Shown here in pieces: positions 41,056-53,329 of a stretch of DNA of 64,000 bases. Numbering within the stretch: position 1 is the first letter of the stretch; every line of letters starts with the position of its first letter. The position numbers and the translations under genes were made by a program. Source of the stretch: Pegoplata infirma (Eukaryota; Arthropoda; Insecta; Diptera; Anthomyiidae); contig OY992536.1 in NCBI GenBank assembly GCA_963921195.1, forward strand, positions 106,480,778 through 106,544,777, written 5' to 3'. A model generated the notes under the pieces. The model was not told the origin of the DNA. It searched no databases and was given only the letters and a program-made list of their open reading frames with translations.

Positions 41056-42017
41056 CACAGAAAAAAATAAAAATGAATTTCAATTACGAAATTCGTTGAT
41101 TCAATTAAAAAATTAATTGATTTCGGACGTATCACGAAAATGCGCATATTAATTACTCAATTTGTTTGAAAATAGTTTTAAAACTTAATTAAATTGTTAA
41201 TTGAATCAATTAAAGTTTTAATTGAAAATAAAATGGAAAACTAATTAAAATTGTAATTAAATAAACTTTAAAAACAATTAATATAAAATTGAAAATCAAT
41301 AATATAGATTTATTGATTCACATAAAATTTTTAATTGAAAAAAGACCAAAACTCAATTTAATTTTAAAAGTTGAACTTCAAAAAATGCCCTAAAATAAAT
41401 AAACATAGAATGTTTTTGTTTTATATTATTAAGAAATTTATTTTCTTTATTAAATATAAACACTTGGTATAGTTTTGCATGGAAACATTATAGTAGTATT
41501 TTAAAATGTCAATAACTATTTAAAATTACATTTTTATTTTTAAATCTTGTTATTGCATGCATTTTTGTCGCCTTAGTAAAGTTGAAACAAAAAAAAATTG
41601 TATTATATTTCAATGTGCAAAACACAAGGCAAATGCCTCTATATTATTTTTTTTTGTTTCAACTGTACAATTTTATTAGCAAAACGCTTTATCCGCAACG
41701 ACCGCTCGCCTTAAAGAAAACAATAAAACTAATTTTTTTTTGTTGCTTTTATGTATTCATTGGCTGCTACCACCAAAATATACAAAACAATAGTTCAAAA
41801 GTTTTTTTTTTGATGTTTTTTGCATTTTATTTTTTCATTGCCTACTAACACTAATGCATACAAAACCGGTTTCGTTTGTTTATTTTATTTTTATTTTCAG
41901 TAAAGTTAAGAATTCAATTAAAACATTAATTGAATCAATTAAAATGTTTAATTGAAGTTAAATTTAATATCAAATCCATTTTTAATTAAAAAAAAAATCA
42001 CGATATTATTTTCTGTG
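41056..42017. mobile_element. Element with CACAGAAAA ends and ATTGAATCAATTAA arrays
   Basis: Inverted ends CACAGAAAAAAAT and ATTATTTTCTGTG split family A ORF1, where the intact copy reads ACCTTCCAAC. Comparison gives a 2-bp TT duplication. Arrays of AATTGAATCAATTAAA and inversions lie near both ends. Non-coding. Confidence 0.65.
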
Positions 42018-42323
42018 TTCCAACCCAGAATTGGCTAGTTGGCAGATCGGTTGAGATGGAGGGCGCTCGTCGTCAAGCAGTGGTCTTGGTTAACGTCCTG
42101 TTTTCATGACTTTTGGCATATAAGAGTCAATGTTTACAAGGGCGAACAGAATCCGACTCTGCCAAGCCAGTGGCAGAGTCGGCTGGGAAGGTGAATACGA
42201 AAGAGGTTGATTTTCAGGTGACCGATTCTAGACTGATGGAAGACGCATCTGGCATTTTTGAAACCGAATCTGGTAGCGAGTGTGACCTTGCACAAGATTC
42301 GGTTTCGCTGTGAGCACACCACA
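42018..42323 (+). pseudogene. Old family A copy, ORF1 segment 2
   Basis: Matches the ORF1 portion from the NWQIARLGEMEGARRQAVVL region through RVNVYKG and SRLMEDASGIFETESGSECD, with a deletion and frameshifts. It stops after the first acidic repeat, where the element at 42325 begins. Confidence 0.8.
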
Positions 42324-42324
42324 G

Positions 42325-43907
42325 CACAGTGGCCGAAATATCCAATCTAGCGGCGCTTAATTTGGAAATGTAAAATAATAAAGCCCAATGCATATTTGTG
42401 ATTAATAGGGATGAGATTTTCATGCACTAAAAAATCGAAAATATGCGCCTAAAATATGCGCTAAAAAACTCAAAATATGCACTAAAAACTTAAAAATATG
42501 CACTCAAAAATAAAATGTGCGCCAAAAATATCTTGTTTTCATAGGAAAAACTTCTTAAAAGCAAAAAGTAACGCCGGGTTTAAATAGTAACATTTAAAAC
42601 TTTATATAAGCAAGATTTTTGAGAACTTAAGACAATCTATAAAAAAAACTTAAAGAAACAAAAATAATTTGTCTTATTTCCAAAATAAATTTTTAAAATT
42701 TAAAATAGTTTTTGAAACAAATAAATTTCAATTTGTGTTTTTGCTAATTTATGCCAAAATATGCAAAAATATGCACTTAAAAGTTGGATTTATGCACAAA
42801 ATATGCATTTAAACCCAAAATATGCAAAAATATGCATTTTCACCAAAATATGCAAAAATATGCAAAAACAAATCGATGCCATTTTAACACAAATTTCTTG
42901 ATTCGGAAAGATAATTGGATGATATCGTTTTTAGACTATCGACAAAAAACATGCATTTGCATGGAAATCTCATCCCTAGTGATTATAAAACTTATAAATA
43001 ATTTAAATTTAAACCATATTTATACCAGTGTTTTAATGTATTTTGGGAAATTTGTGTGAATATCGGGAGGGTGGTCTGTATGAGGACTAGAAGTTAAAAT
43101 GTTCCGATTCCGTTAAAATTTAGAGTGATTATTTATGGCTACAAAAAACATTCACCAGTCGAATTTCAAGAAGATATTTGTTAAAATACCATTTTTAGGG
43201 CTTTTTAGCAAAACTGGAAGGGGAAATTAGCATCGGGGCTATGAGATAACATGGACCGATTTTGTCAAAAATTTAATAGGTTTTGTCCTTTCGATAAAAA
43301 ATCTTAAATTTCAAATTTTAGCCAAATCGATTGAAAATTGTGGTCTGTATCGCGTTTATACTGTTTATTTGGACAGGCAGATGGACCCTAAAACACCGAA
43401 CAACTTGCGCGAACTAGCACGCCATACTGAAACGTCACAACAAAAATAACCCAAAATAATAAACAAAACAGGAATTGGACCGAATACGATCGAATTTCAA
43501 AAGCTGCAATCCATGAAACTATAGTTTATATCACAAATGTCAACTTCTATAATGCACTTATAATAAACTAGATACACACAGGCCACAAATGCTTATTTTT
43601 TAGTTAAAACATACCTTTTACTTTCAATTAAAACTTTTTGGCTCAAAATGTATACTTACTTGTATGACTTAAAAGTGTCAAGAAAAACTCACTGAGTAAT
43701 TAGGCCCCAAATTCCTTTAATACACTTGCTGCAGAAAATGTATATTTGACAGCTTACAACTGTGCGAATATTGAAAGCAAAACAAAAGTAAAAACGTAAA
43801 TTTTTTCTGTAAAGTATAGGTAAACGATGCAGTGCAAAAATATTTATCGATCTTAATTTTTTAATTTTGATTTAAGCGCCGCTAGATCAGTGATTTCGGC
43901 CACAGTG
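42325..43907. mobile_element. Element with CACAGTGGCCGAAAT inverted ends
   Basis: Left end CACAGTGGCCGAAAT followed by ATCTAGCGGCGCTTAA; right end is the inverse (TTAAGCGCCGCTAGAT...ATTTCGGCCACAGTG) with one change (CACTGTGG). A second copy at 53330-54287 lacks the right end. No transposase frame. Contains the MITE 42406-42978. The target duplication is ambiguous because CACAG occurs in both flanks. Confidence 0.7.
42406..42978. mobile_element. hAT-like MITE (TAGGGATGAGATTT), ATATGCA array, 8-bp TSD
   Basis: Inverted ends TAGGGATGAGATTT(T/C)CATGCA with GTGATTAA (42398-42405) and GTGATTAT (42979-42986) on either side. The paralogous element at 53385-53415 reads TTTGCGATTATAAAA without interruption, an empty site. 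AAAATATGCA(C/T)-type words fill both ends, reminiscent of but different from the element at 37456. Ac-like TAGGGATGA termini support hAT. Confidence 0.83.
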
Positions 43908-43913
43908 CACAGG

Positions 43914-44297
43914 GAGGACATTTTTCAGGATTCTCCGAAAGTTCTATCTAAATGGGCAAGAGACTGTGTTTTGTAATCCAAGATAAACAGAGCTTGTTTT
44001 TTTAGAAGGAAAAATATTGTTCCTACTTGTATTCCAATTTCACTGAAATGGCCTTCTCAGATGAAGCCAAGTATCTTTTTATCAAGTATCTTAGAGTATT
44101 TCTAGATATGAAGTTGAATTTCAGGCGTAATAATGAGAAACGGGTGAGAAAGCAAAGTTTGCATTATATCCCTGTAAAAGGGCCGTGGAAACCGATGGGC
44201 TTTAGACCTTAAGTCGTTTATTGGACTTATACAGCAGTGGTTCTTCCAATTCCACTATATTTAACCATTATCTGGTGGCCTGCTTTAGAGACACAGT
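43914..44297 (+). pseudogene. Old family A copy, reverse transcriptase segment
   Basis: Starts at GGAGGACATTTTTCAGG (equivalent of RDILQGSLKDLSKWARDC), passes KYL/LRVFLDMKLNFRRN and ends at WWPALET. Everything between ORF1 and this point (endonuclease and palm) is gone. Frameshifted throughout. Confidence 0.8.
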
Positions 44298-45162
44298 CAG
44301 TGTTACCGTTGTGCGTTTTTAGTTGCAATTTGAAACCTTTTTGACACTCTGAGACTTTTTGTGCGACTTTTTTAAATTTGTCTAATTTTGCAACTTTTCC
44401 AACTTTGTGCGATTTTTCCCCTTTTTTGTTAAGTGAAATATATTTTTCTTTTTTAAACCATATACTGCGAAATTACACAAATTTTAAATAATTTTACTAA
44501 ATATTCGAATTTTAGATTTTTACATTATTTACATTGTTAAAATGCATAGTCAAATGAAAACAAAAATCATCAAAAAACGGAATTACGATATGTATCGTCC
44601 ATTAAAAAAAAATTTCCCATTTCATAAGAGCCCATTCCTTTATATATATCCTATACTATCGTAAAATATTGCATGGAAACACACTTATGAAATGGAGAAA
44701 GCTTGTTGGTATGGTCAGAAAAAATTTTGGGGGGTAAAAATTAATGAGAGTTGTGGTTAAAACACAATTGGGCTTCGGTTATACATTTGACTCCTCCAGA
44801 GGCACCCTTGGGACAGTTAGGGCTTAGGTATGTTTGGAAAAAATGTTAGGCAGGAAAAACTAATGGAGATCGATCTCACATTTTATTTCTGTTTGGGCGT
44901 AAAAATACACAAAAAGCCCCACAACTGCCCCGGTTAAAGTTAAGAGTTAAATTTTGAGATTTTTTACCCTAAAATTTTTTCCAAACATACCTAAGCCCTA
45001 TCTTCACTCCCTAATACAAAAAAAAATTATAAAAAAAAATCTTCAACCCTTAAAAAAAATGTGCTACTTTTATTTGGTAAAACGACTTTTTTGTGCGACT
45101 TTTTTTGTAAGTAAAAAACGACTTTTTCTGCGACTTTTTCAAAATTCTCAACGGTAACACTG
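44298..45162. mobile_element. hAT-like element, CAGTGTTACCGTTG ends, 8-bp TSD
   Basis: Perfect 14-bp inverted ends CAGTGTTACCGTTG with the exact duplication GACACAGT (44290-44297, 45163-45170). The target is family A ORF2 (WWPALETK...NCVFIT), whose intact copies confirm the empty site. Subterminal GTGCGACTTTTTT words repeat at both ends. No transposase remains. Confidence 0.87.
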
Positions 45163-45422
45163 GACACAGTCGAACTGTGTCTTTATGACGAAGATACTGA
45201 GAATGGCGTCGATGACCATCATATGTGCTCTTCGTACTATACCTCCCTTACCTGATACCATTGGACATATTGGGTAGGCAGCATATGGTTACGTTGGCAA
45301 TTCAACACTGCAATGAAAGAGCAGCGATTGTGGCCATAGCGAGATCTTGAAAAAGATAGCAATACTACAAAATGTGGACTGTGCTCCCTCTATGAGCCTT
45401 TTTGTGCGCCACTTTACCACTA
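45163..45422 (+). pseudogene. Old family A copy, connection segment
   Basis: From NCVFMTKILRMAS to the FERHFTTM region of ORF2, with small deletions and frameshifts. Bounded by the hAT-like element at the left and the TA-flanked MITE at the right. Confidence 0.8.
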
Positions 45423-45651
45423 CACCCAAAAAAAAAGTGGGTATTCAATACTAAAAATTTAACTAAATTTTAGTCCAAAAGGACCTAGTGCAGAAATTGG
45501 TAACCAATACTAAAATTTTTTACTAAAATTATTGAAAACCAGTAAAAATTATTAATTTTAGTACTTTGAAGATACTAAAATTAGTAAATATTTAGTAGAT
45601 TTTTGTACAAAATCACTTACTTAACCTTTTACTGTAGAATTATTTTGAGTG
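45423..45651. mobile_element. 229-bp TA-flanked MITE in family A
   Basis: Ends CACCCAAAAAAAAAG and ATTATTTTGAGTG, TA at 45421-45422 and 45652-45653. Intact family A copies read CCACTATGATACC here, so the insertion duplicated TA exactly. Interior has ACTAAAATTT/AAATTTTAGT words. A truncated relative lies at 51786-51904. Confidence 0.85.
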
Positions 45652-46575
45652 TATGATACCATCCAGGGAGTCTTGGATGAAGGGCATTCCGGGTAGGGGA
45701 GCCTCCATAAAATTTTACACAGATGAATCGAAGCTACACGAACAAGTGGGTTTTGGAGTCTATTTGGAATAGCGTGGGTTGAGACTGGCTCGAAAATTGC
45801 CAGATCATTGCAGTGTTTACCAGATATGCTGGCAATAAAGGAAGTGGCTGAATTGTTAAGTTGTAATGTCTTGTCTACAATCTTGTTCTGACAGTCAAGT
45901 CGCGGTCAAGTCCCTGGAGTCAATGTTTCTAAAAACAAGTTCTGCCCTTAACTGTCGCACGTCTTTAAATGAGATGGCCAAGCAGTTTGACATACGACTC
46001 ATATGGGTCACAGGGTACAAAGACATTCCATTGAATTATAAAGACGATGAGACTTCCCTACAGGTTTCAACAGAATTGAAATGTGTTGGTATACCTATAG
46101 AAACCTGCAAGCTAAATATACGGCTTTGGTTTGCCACGGAGACTAATCGGAGATGGGCACAAGGATGAACGTGTGAGACTAAACGACAGACTTGGCTTTC
46201 TCTTCAGAAGCGCACAAGTGAGCTGATATCGCTTCCAAGAGGACACTGCTTTATAGGAAAGCACCCAAGCGTTTAAATGTGCCGTCAAATTACTTTTGCT
46301 GGAGTTGCATAGATGAGGACGAGATGGAAACTATCGAATACTGTATCTGCCATCGGCCGGCACTTTCTAATCAGAGACTTGTTTCTCTCGGTTCAAGGGA
46401 GCTGCACGAACTTTTTGATTTGTCGGATGTTAAAATTCAATACCTTAGGAGTTTCATATGGAGAGCAAATTGGTTTAACGGCAGGGACTAGTAGGGGAAC
46501 CTATTACCGGCCCGTGCTATCACAACGGAACTCATAGTCTACTATGTTTTAGCAGTCACTTACAACCTAACCTAA
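45652..46575 (+). pseudogene. Old family A copy, RNase H, knuckle and 3' end
   Basis: Carries the INFYTDGS equivalent as FYTDESKLHEQ (so DGS is changed to DES), a frameshifted YTDSQ region (DSQVAVKSLESM), WVTGYKDIP instead of WVPGHRDIP (histidine lost) and a knuckle FCWSCIDEDEMETIEYCICH. It ends with the 3' UTR and ACAACCTAACCTAA tail. Catalytically dead on several counts. Confidence 0.85.
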
Positions 46576-48084
46576 ATAAATTGGGCTAAATGAAGCCAAA
46601 TCGTCTAAAATTTGAAATTTCACTTTCGGAAAGTATAAGAGATAACCACACCCAATAAGCACGTTTTGTTAGACGTCTCCTAGCACATTGTCCGCATATG
46701 ATTTTTTGAGAAATTTAAAAACAAATTTCTTAAACAAGAATTTCTTTAACAAGGACTTACTTAAAACAGCGTTTACAATTTTATAGATTTTCCATTAATT
46801 TGTTTCGGTCCGAGCATTGATATTTTATACAAGAATCGTAAATATATTTGGAATTCGTAAAGTTTTCAATGTTTTAAGAATATTATTTTACTTTTATTGC
46901 TTTAAAATAATCTATTCTAATTTAAGCATTACAATCCTATAGCACTTGCCATTTGCACTATAAAACAAAAACAGAATCAAATTTTCCAAAAATGCAAGCA
47001 AAAATATTTTAAGTAAAAAGAAAATTGGGGAAAAGGCAACACAAAACTATTAATAGTGAGAGAAAAAACATATAGAAATTCCTGTTCCTTTGTCTATGCA
47101 ACAAACAGCCGCTATTCAATGGAATGGATACATTTATTTTATGCGTATCCATGGAAGATGCGCATTTCTTCTAATACTCACAGATGGTAATAGAATATGT
47201 ATGAAATGGAATTGAGGTCTCTGATCGTAAATTGCATTTTAATGCAATTATTTTTGTATATGTACAAGAAAAGAGCAAGAAACATACAATGTATTGTGGT
47301 GTATGGTTTAGTTTGGGAAAGAGGATTTTTCATAATCATCTGTTGTACAATAGATGCCATTACATCCATAGCATCTATATTGAAAGTGTATTAAAGATAA
47401 AGAGTTTGTAAGTACTTTACTCTTTAATGTGGACGATTTCCTTCCTGTATTTACATGGGTAGAAATAGTTAGCCAGGTGGTTAAAAGGGAGTAGAAATCT
47501 AAATGTTTAAATCATTTTGAAATTAAAAAAAAAAAAAAACTCGATGAGGATAATATCCAAACTGGCAACTAGTCAGGCTGCCAGGCTAGTTTTTTATAAA
47601 GTCTTTTCTATAATATGGCTGTTAACTATGGTCCCAATGTTTGATATATTTAGAATTTATTTATGTCCTCAGACTGCCGATAAAAGGATTCATGTATTAG
47701 TATTAATCGTCAAAATATCCGCCCCAAACGGAATTTTCAGGTTGCTGATACCCCACGATCTTGCAGTTGCAAACTATGTTGGTTGAGAGACCATAAATAT
47801 GGTCAACTGGCAAGCTAGTGTCCTACTTGCACTTTTAAAAAATCTGGAAAGGGTTTGTTGATTATAACTTATGGCTTCTTGTAAGCCCATCGACGATATT
47901 TACAATAAATTGTTTGATCTTAGATCCAAGGTCTGAAAAAGCAGCTAGACTGTTCACAAAGATATTGACGTTAGATCCATATCACCTTCTATGCCGTCTG
48001 AATTATGTGAATTTCCTCCCGGACAATACAACGTTTATGGTCTTCAAGAAGCCGAAAAATCAAACTCCTTAGAGTAAACTCCCT
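46576..48084. other. Non-coding, possibly single-copy host DNA
   Basis: No shared repeat and no recognisable domain. A run of A at about 47525 and plain A/T-rich DNA elsewhere. Confidence 0.35.
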
Positions 48085-48757
48085 GCTGTATAAATTTTTA
48101 CACAGATCGATCGAAGCTACAAGAACAAGTGGGCTTCGGAGTCTATTCGGAACAGCTTGGGTTGAGCCTGGCTCGAAAATTGACAGATAATTGCAGTGTT
48201 TAACAGGCAGAGATTCTGAAAATAAAGAAAGTGGCTGACTGACAGTCATCATATATTTTGACAGTCAAGCCACGATCAAATCCCTGAAGACAATATTTCT
48301 GAAAACCTTAACTGTCACACGTCTTTTCTATAAGTATAAGTGCACAGAGACATTTCAGGGTATTCTAAAGACGATGAGCTGGGAACTACTTTACAGGTTG
48401 CAAGGGAATTTTAATGTGTTAGTATGCTTCTAGAAACTTGGAAGCAAATTATACGGATCTATTCCGCGAAGGAAACTAATCAGTGATGGGCACATGGATG
48501 GACGTGTGAGACTATGCTACAGATTTGGACTTTTCTTAATTAGAAGTGCATAAGTGAGCTTGATGTTGCTTTCAAGAGGAGAGATTTTGACGATAGTTAT
48601 TGTAATTACCGGACACTGCCTTATAAAAAAAGCACGCTGAACAGTTAAATGTGCCGTCAAACGACTTTTCCCGAAGTTGCATAAACGAGGAGGAGTTAGA
48701 AACTATAGAACACTTTATCTGACATTAGCCGGAACTTTCTGGTCAGAGAAAAGCTTC
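48085..48757 (+). pseudogene. Family A RNase H to C-terminus, heavily decayed
   Basis: Recognisable phrases are KFLHRSIEA (from NFYTDGSRLHE), QVGFGVYSEQLGLSLARKL (48127-48180) and the knuckle region near 48660-48730. There are many stops and small deletions, including loss of the block between YTDSQ and the WVPGH motif. It abuts an antisense ORF1 piece at 48763. Confidence 0.75.
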
Positions 48758-48762
48758 ACTTG

Positions 48763-49597
48763 ACATTGACTCTTATATGAAAAAATCCAAGTCTAATAAT
48801 GCTGTCAGTCTGGCTAAAAGCGGAAGTGATTCCTCATTAACCAAGATTACTGCTTGACGACGAGCGCCCTCAATCTCAAACAATCTGGCAATTTTCCAAT
48901 TCTAAGTTGGAATTGTAGACCCTGATCATCTTCAGAAAGACCTCAGTGTCCCTTGTGGCAACACATGAGCTCAGGGCTTCGTCGGGATATCAAGTTTGTT
49001 TAATACCTCCAGTTTGGGTCCAGACCATATCAAAAGCAACAAATTTTTCTCGTCTTTGATAATAATCCGCATTGACAGTAGTAGGGAGAAAATCAGGCAT
49101 ACTCTTAAGGAGCCTAAAGCAGATTTCATTTAATTTAGTTACCACTAAACTTCACTTGTCCCTTAGAGTACTACAATCCCTATTTCCCCTGTTGATGACA
49201 GTCGTAATCAGGCTACCTTTCACCACCTCCTCAAAAGACTGAGTCCAGACGTTGCCGGTAACCTTAGACCTCTTACGTAAAGGTTTTTCGTATGGCGTGA
49301 GCAACCTTTTACCAGATTTCGATGACGAGACCGAAACAGCACCCTGTTTTTCCAGAGGCGCGCATTGCCAAAAGTTTGCGCTCATAATAGCGTTGCCTTC
49401 TCACGTTCGGAGAGTTTCGCTTCATCGCGTTGGCTAAGTTTGTTAATTAATTTCAACCAAAGCCTTATTTGGATGTGCCTGATCTTTGATGGCTTAAGTT
49501 TTTTCTTTTTGCTAAGGCCGGACTCGGAGGTCGCAACATTTAGTCTAGTGCTAGAACCAGCACCAGTCGGTGAGACAGAGCCTTGAACCATGATTAA
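48763..49597 (-). pseudogene. Family A ORF1 fragment
   Basis: Antisense to the previous fragment; equivalent to about residues 1-328 of the intact ORF1, with stops, indels and deletions. Visible are the basic KKKKLKPSK region near 49500 and the WTQSF...IN motif near 49230. The head-to-head join with 48085-48757 shows a rearrangement or independent insertion. Confidence 0.78.
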
Positions 49598-51536
49598 CTC
49601 CTAGAACGTTGTACTTTGTTTTGTACGAATTTCATCGGAACCGATTCGATTAGTGCCTACTATAACAAAAGTACTATGTTAATAGAGTTACCTTTGTCAC
49701 TTTATATAAAGATTTTAGGGACGATAAAATTTTGGCTCCTGGGGCACTGGATATTATACCATCCGGAATTATTTTAAATGCTAAAGAGAAATGAAATAAA
49801 TGTAATCAAAAAGATCATTGATCTAATTTGCCATCCTGCAAGTATTGCGGCTAGCTAAAGGGAGCTTTTTGGGGGGTTACACTTCTGGGCTCATTTATAC
49901 AATCTAGAAAGTGAGCATTACTAGAAGCTTAAAACTGGTGTCGTGTTTCCTAAGGATTTTCGTGAGCTGCTGATCCTTGAAAATACTTTTACAGATCACG
50001 GAGCGTTGCGATGGAACACATATCCCTTCTATGAATAAAATAGTTTTCGATAACATACTATCCTCAACCCCATAGTGCACTTAACAGTTTGCAATAATAG
50101 AGTTCCAATGCCAGGAAAATCTATACAAGAAAAACTTGTGTGTTGTGCTCCTTTTGTGTTGAATGTTGAAACATTTTGTATCTGTTTATACGAAACAAGT
50201 TCAATGTACTGAAGTTACCTCAGTTTCTCTGGGTGTAATGTAATGTAACAATTTTGTGGATGTATGAGTGTATCCAAACATCTATAGCATCCCATCCATC
50301 CACCACTTTTCTTGTAAAGAAAGATACAACAACAACAACAACATCACAAAAGGCAGCAGCCATACAATCCTTTTCTTTTCTTTTTTATGATCTCCCCCTT
50401 TCTCAAGTGACTTGTTGTTGTTGTTGTTGCTGCTGTTGCCTGTTTGGTATGTAATTGCATAGCAATGAACACCAGCCGCCTGGGATCTTTCAATAACAAC
50501 AATATCAAGAAAAGGCATCCAGCCTGGCAGCCAGCCTGCCTGCCTGTAACAGAACAACCAGATACATATTTTACTTACCAGCGCAGATAGATACTCAGCT
50601 CATTCGTTCATATATTTATACCCCAAAGCAGCTTAAAAGTAACACAACAAAGTAAATTCTGTAAATACAATTCTCAACTGTAAAGGAGCAACAGGAATCG
50701 AAATTGTATTTGTTTTCATAGTCGGGTTCTTTTTTTTTTGTTCCAACTTCTGGTATGTTTAACTCTTTGGGAGGCTTTAGATTTCACTTTGTTTAATGTG
50801 TGTGTGTGTGTTTATTAGGATGAATGTACCAAGAAGAAAAAAACGTACAAGGAAATGTAAACATTTCATCATCAGCATCATAATGAGCTGCAGCGAAATA
50901 ATCCTCAATGATATAATGATGATCAGCTCTTTAAAGGAATTCTTTCATTTGGTTGTTAAATATCTAATTGATTAGATGATTAAAGAAGAGTTTTTTATGT
51001 GATTGACAGTGTTCCCAGTTCGTCAAATTACGTTAGATAACATTATTATATTTATCTTAGACGAAAAATAACCAATTTTTTGGAAGTACGTTGTGTTTAT
51101 TTCTCAGGGGGAAACGGACAGACCGATGAAAGTCAATCGCCATTGATTAACTGCTGCTTATGACTGAGACAAGTGGATGTGGGAATAGTCTTTGTTTAGA
51201 ATTGTGAAAACTGCAATCAAGTTTTGAAAGTATACTTCTTACAGACGTACCTTTCTAACTAGGGATAGAAGTGCTTGCAATAAAGACATTTATTCTATCG
51301 AAGATAAATGTTGGTTTATCCATACTCGAGGGAACGCAGTCAGATCCAGAAAAGAAGCATTCAGAAATTTGACTTACAACAAAAACGCAAATACTGATCT
51401 GCTACACTAACAAGCGAGATCTAAGTGCGCCAGAATTCTTAGTCGCAAAAACCCTCATTACAAACATCGTCTTCCCGCTTAAGTTCTTTTGGCTTCTCAG
51501 GGCAGTTGTTTGTTAAAAGGGTTTCGGACCATACGA
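49598..51536. other. Non-coding, possibly single-copy host DNA
   Basis: Balanced patches and no shared repeats suggest host intergenic or intronic DNA. A CAACAACAACAA run (50327-50343) and a TTGTTGTTGTTGTTGCTGCTG run (50412-50439) can pair with each other as an imperfect hairpin. A TGTGTGTGTG run sits near 50800. Confidence 0.4.
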
Positions 51537-51785
51537 TAGGTTAGGTTATGTGCTACAACGGGACGATTATGGGGTTCCCTTATGAAACTCCAAAGATATT
51601 GAATTTTGACATCCGACAAATCAGAGAAATCGTGCAGCTCCCTAGATCCCAGTGAAGCAAGTTTCTAACCAGAAAGTAACGAGCAATGTCAGCTAAAGTG
51701 TTCGATAGTTTTCAACTCCCCTCATCCACGCAACTCCGGAAAAAGTAATTTGGCGGCACATTTAATCGCTCTGAGTGCTTTCCTA
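51537..51785 (-). pseudogene. Family A 3' end fragment
   Basis: Minus-strand 3' tail (GGTTAGGTTA at 51539) through the LRSF end and zinc-knuckle region of ORF2, truncated at about 51785 by the MITE fragment. Frameshifted. Confidence 0.8.
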
Positions 51786-51904
51786 CACTCAAAAAAACGT
51801 GGGTACTCAATACTAAAAATTTAACTAATGAAATAATGTTTTAGTCCAAAATGATCTAGTGTAGGAGTTGGTAATCAATACAAAAATTTGTTACTAATAT
51901 TATT
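51786..51904 (+). mobile_element. Truncated TA-flanked MITE
   Basis: Begins CACTCAAAAAAACGTGGGTA after TA and follows the 45423 element for about 110 bp but lacks its right end. Confidence 0.6.
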
Positions 51905-52524
51905 CAATTTTGGCATTGTCTGGTCTAGGAGTAAAGCGTGGGATCGTTTTAATAGTGGAAAACCTATTTGCCAATAGACGTATAGCGTCTGAATTGGGAG
52001 CGTCCGTCATATCTCGATTTGTTAATAGGGGCACACCACAGGGAGGTGTTCTTTCGCCGCTTCTTTGGAACCTGCCACTTAATTCAATGCTGCTATCTCT
52101 TGAAGCACGTAGTTGTTATAGGGGGACATTCTTCAGGGTTCTCTGAAAGATCTGTCTAAACGGGCAAGAGGCTGTGTTCTAGGAGTTAATCAAAGTAAAA
52201 CAGAGCTTGTTTTGCTTACAAGGAAAAATAAGATTACTGTTTTTAATCCTATTTCTCTGGACGGCACTGAAATCACCTTCTCAAATGGAGCCAAGTATAT
52301 TGGAGTATTTGGAACCATTGGAAAACAATGGGGTCTTAGCCCTCAAGTCGTCCATTGGATCTATACAGCAGTGGTGCGTCCAATTCTGCTGTATGAAATT
52401 CATGTCTGATGGCCTGCTTTAGAAACAAAAGCGAAGTGTGTCTTTATCATGAAGGTACAGAGAATGTCGTCGATGTACATCACTGGTACATCACCTGATA
52501 CCATTGGACACATTGGGTAGGCAG
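51905..52524 (+). pseudogene. Family A reverse transcriptase fragment, YADD deleted
   Basis: Starts in LALSGLGVKR and runs through RFVNRGTPQGGVLSPLLWNL. At 52120 a deletion of roughly 75 bp removes the AYADDVAIAVKGK region. It then continues with DILQGSLKDLSK, a second deletion and VVHWIYTAVVRPILLYEI, ending at LGRQ where the hAT-like element is inserted (52525). The second half is at 60151-61308. Confidence 0.85.
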
Positions 52525-52839
52525 TAGGGTGTTCAATTAATCGGGTTTTTTAATTGTTCGATTAAACGATTAATCGATATTTGCCATTTTTAAATTATTC
52601 GATTAAACGAATAAAATTTTAAAATTGTTCGATTAATCGAATAATTACAAATTCAGAAATTTTCTAAATTACAAGATTTTTTCGACAATTTTAGAAAAAA
52701 TTGGTACTTGAGTAAATAAACAATATTAATTACAAGTATTTTAACATTTTATTAACAACAAAAAACAAAATTAAAATCATTTCAAAATGTATCAAAATTT
52801 AAGTTTTCTGCTATTTGTTTGAGAAAATTAAAAAAAACA

Positions 52840-53329
52840 AGTAAAAAAGTTAAATTCGGCCTTGCCGAATGTAGTGATACCCTCCACAAAAAGATTATTG
52901 GAAAAAACTTTATTTAAAAGGAAAATTACTTTTAAAAAAAAAAAAAATTTTGAAAAAAAAATTTCCGCGAAAAAATTTTGGTAAAAAAAAATCCGCGATT
53001 TTTTTTATTTTTTTGTAAAAAAATATGTTCGTACTTGTTTAAATACCATTAGTGTTCAATTATGTTCACATATGTATGTCAACCAGAAGCCGAATTAACG
53101 CATTTTGTATTTTTAGGTTATGTTGAATGTACTGAAATTTTTGAGGTGTGCTTACATTTTCGTTCATAACTTTTGAACCGCTGAACCGATATCGCTCAGA
53201 TGCAATACCAAACTTCTCGGGAGAACTTCCAATAAATAAGTTAAGTTTCAGTCATGTCTGTGCAATATTTTGTCCGAGACAGCATTTTCCACAGACAGAC
53301 AGACAGACAGACAGACAGACGGACAGACG
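52840..53329 (-). repeat. Dispersed repeat, one part
   Basis: From an ACAAGTAAAAAAGTTAAATT/TTCGGCCTTGCCGAA/ACCCTCCAC end, through CGATATCGCTCAGATGC, TACCAAACTTCTCGGGAGAA and AAGTTTCAGTCATG, to a CAGACAGACAGACAG run. It is the inverse of the unit at 17735/19369, and continues at 54288 after the insertion at 53330. Confidence 0.6.

Noticed and set aside
42325..43907. 8-bp duplication for the CACAGTGGCC element
   Set aside because: CACAG occurs in both the terminus and the flanks, so the duplication cannot be separated from the terminal repeat.
46576..51536. Host gene exons in the apparently unique stretches
   Set aside because: No frame with a recognisable domain, no paired splice-site/coding pattern that I could defend. 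The identifiable parts are LINE debris.
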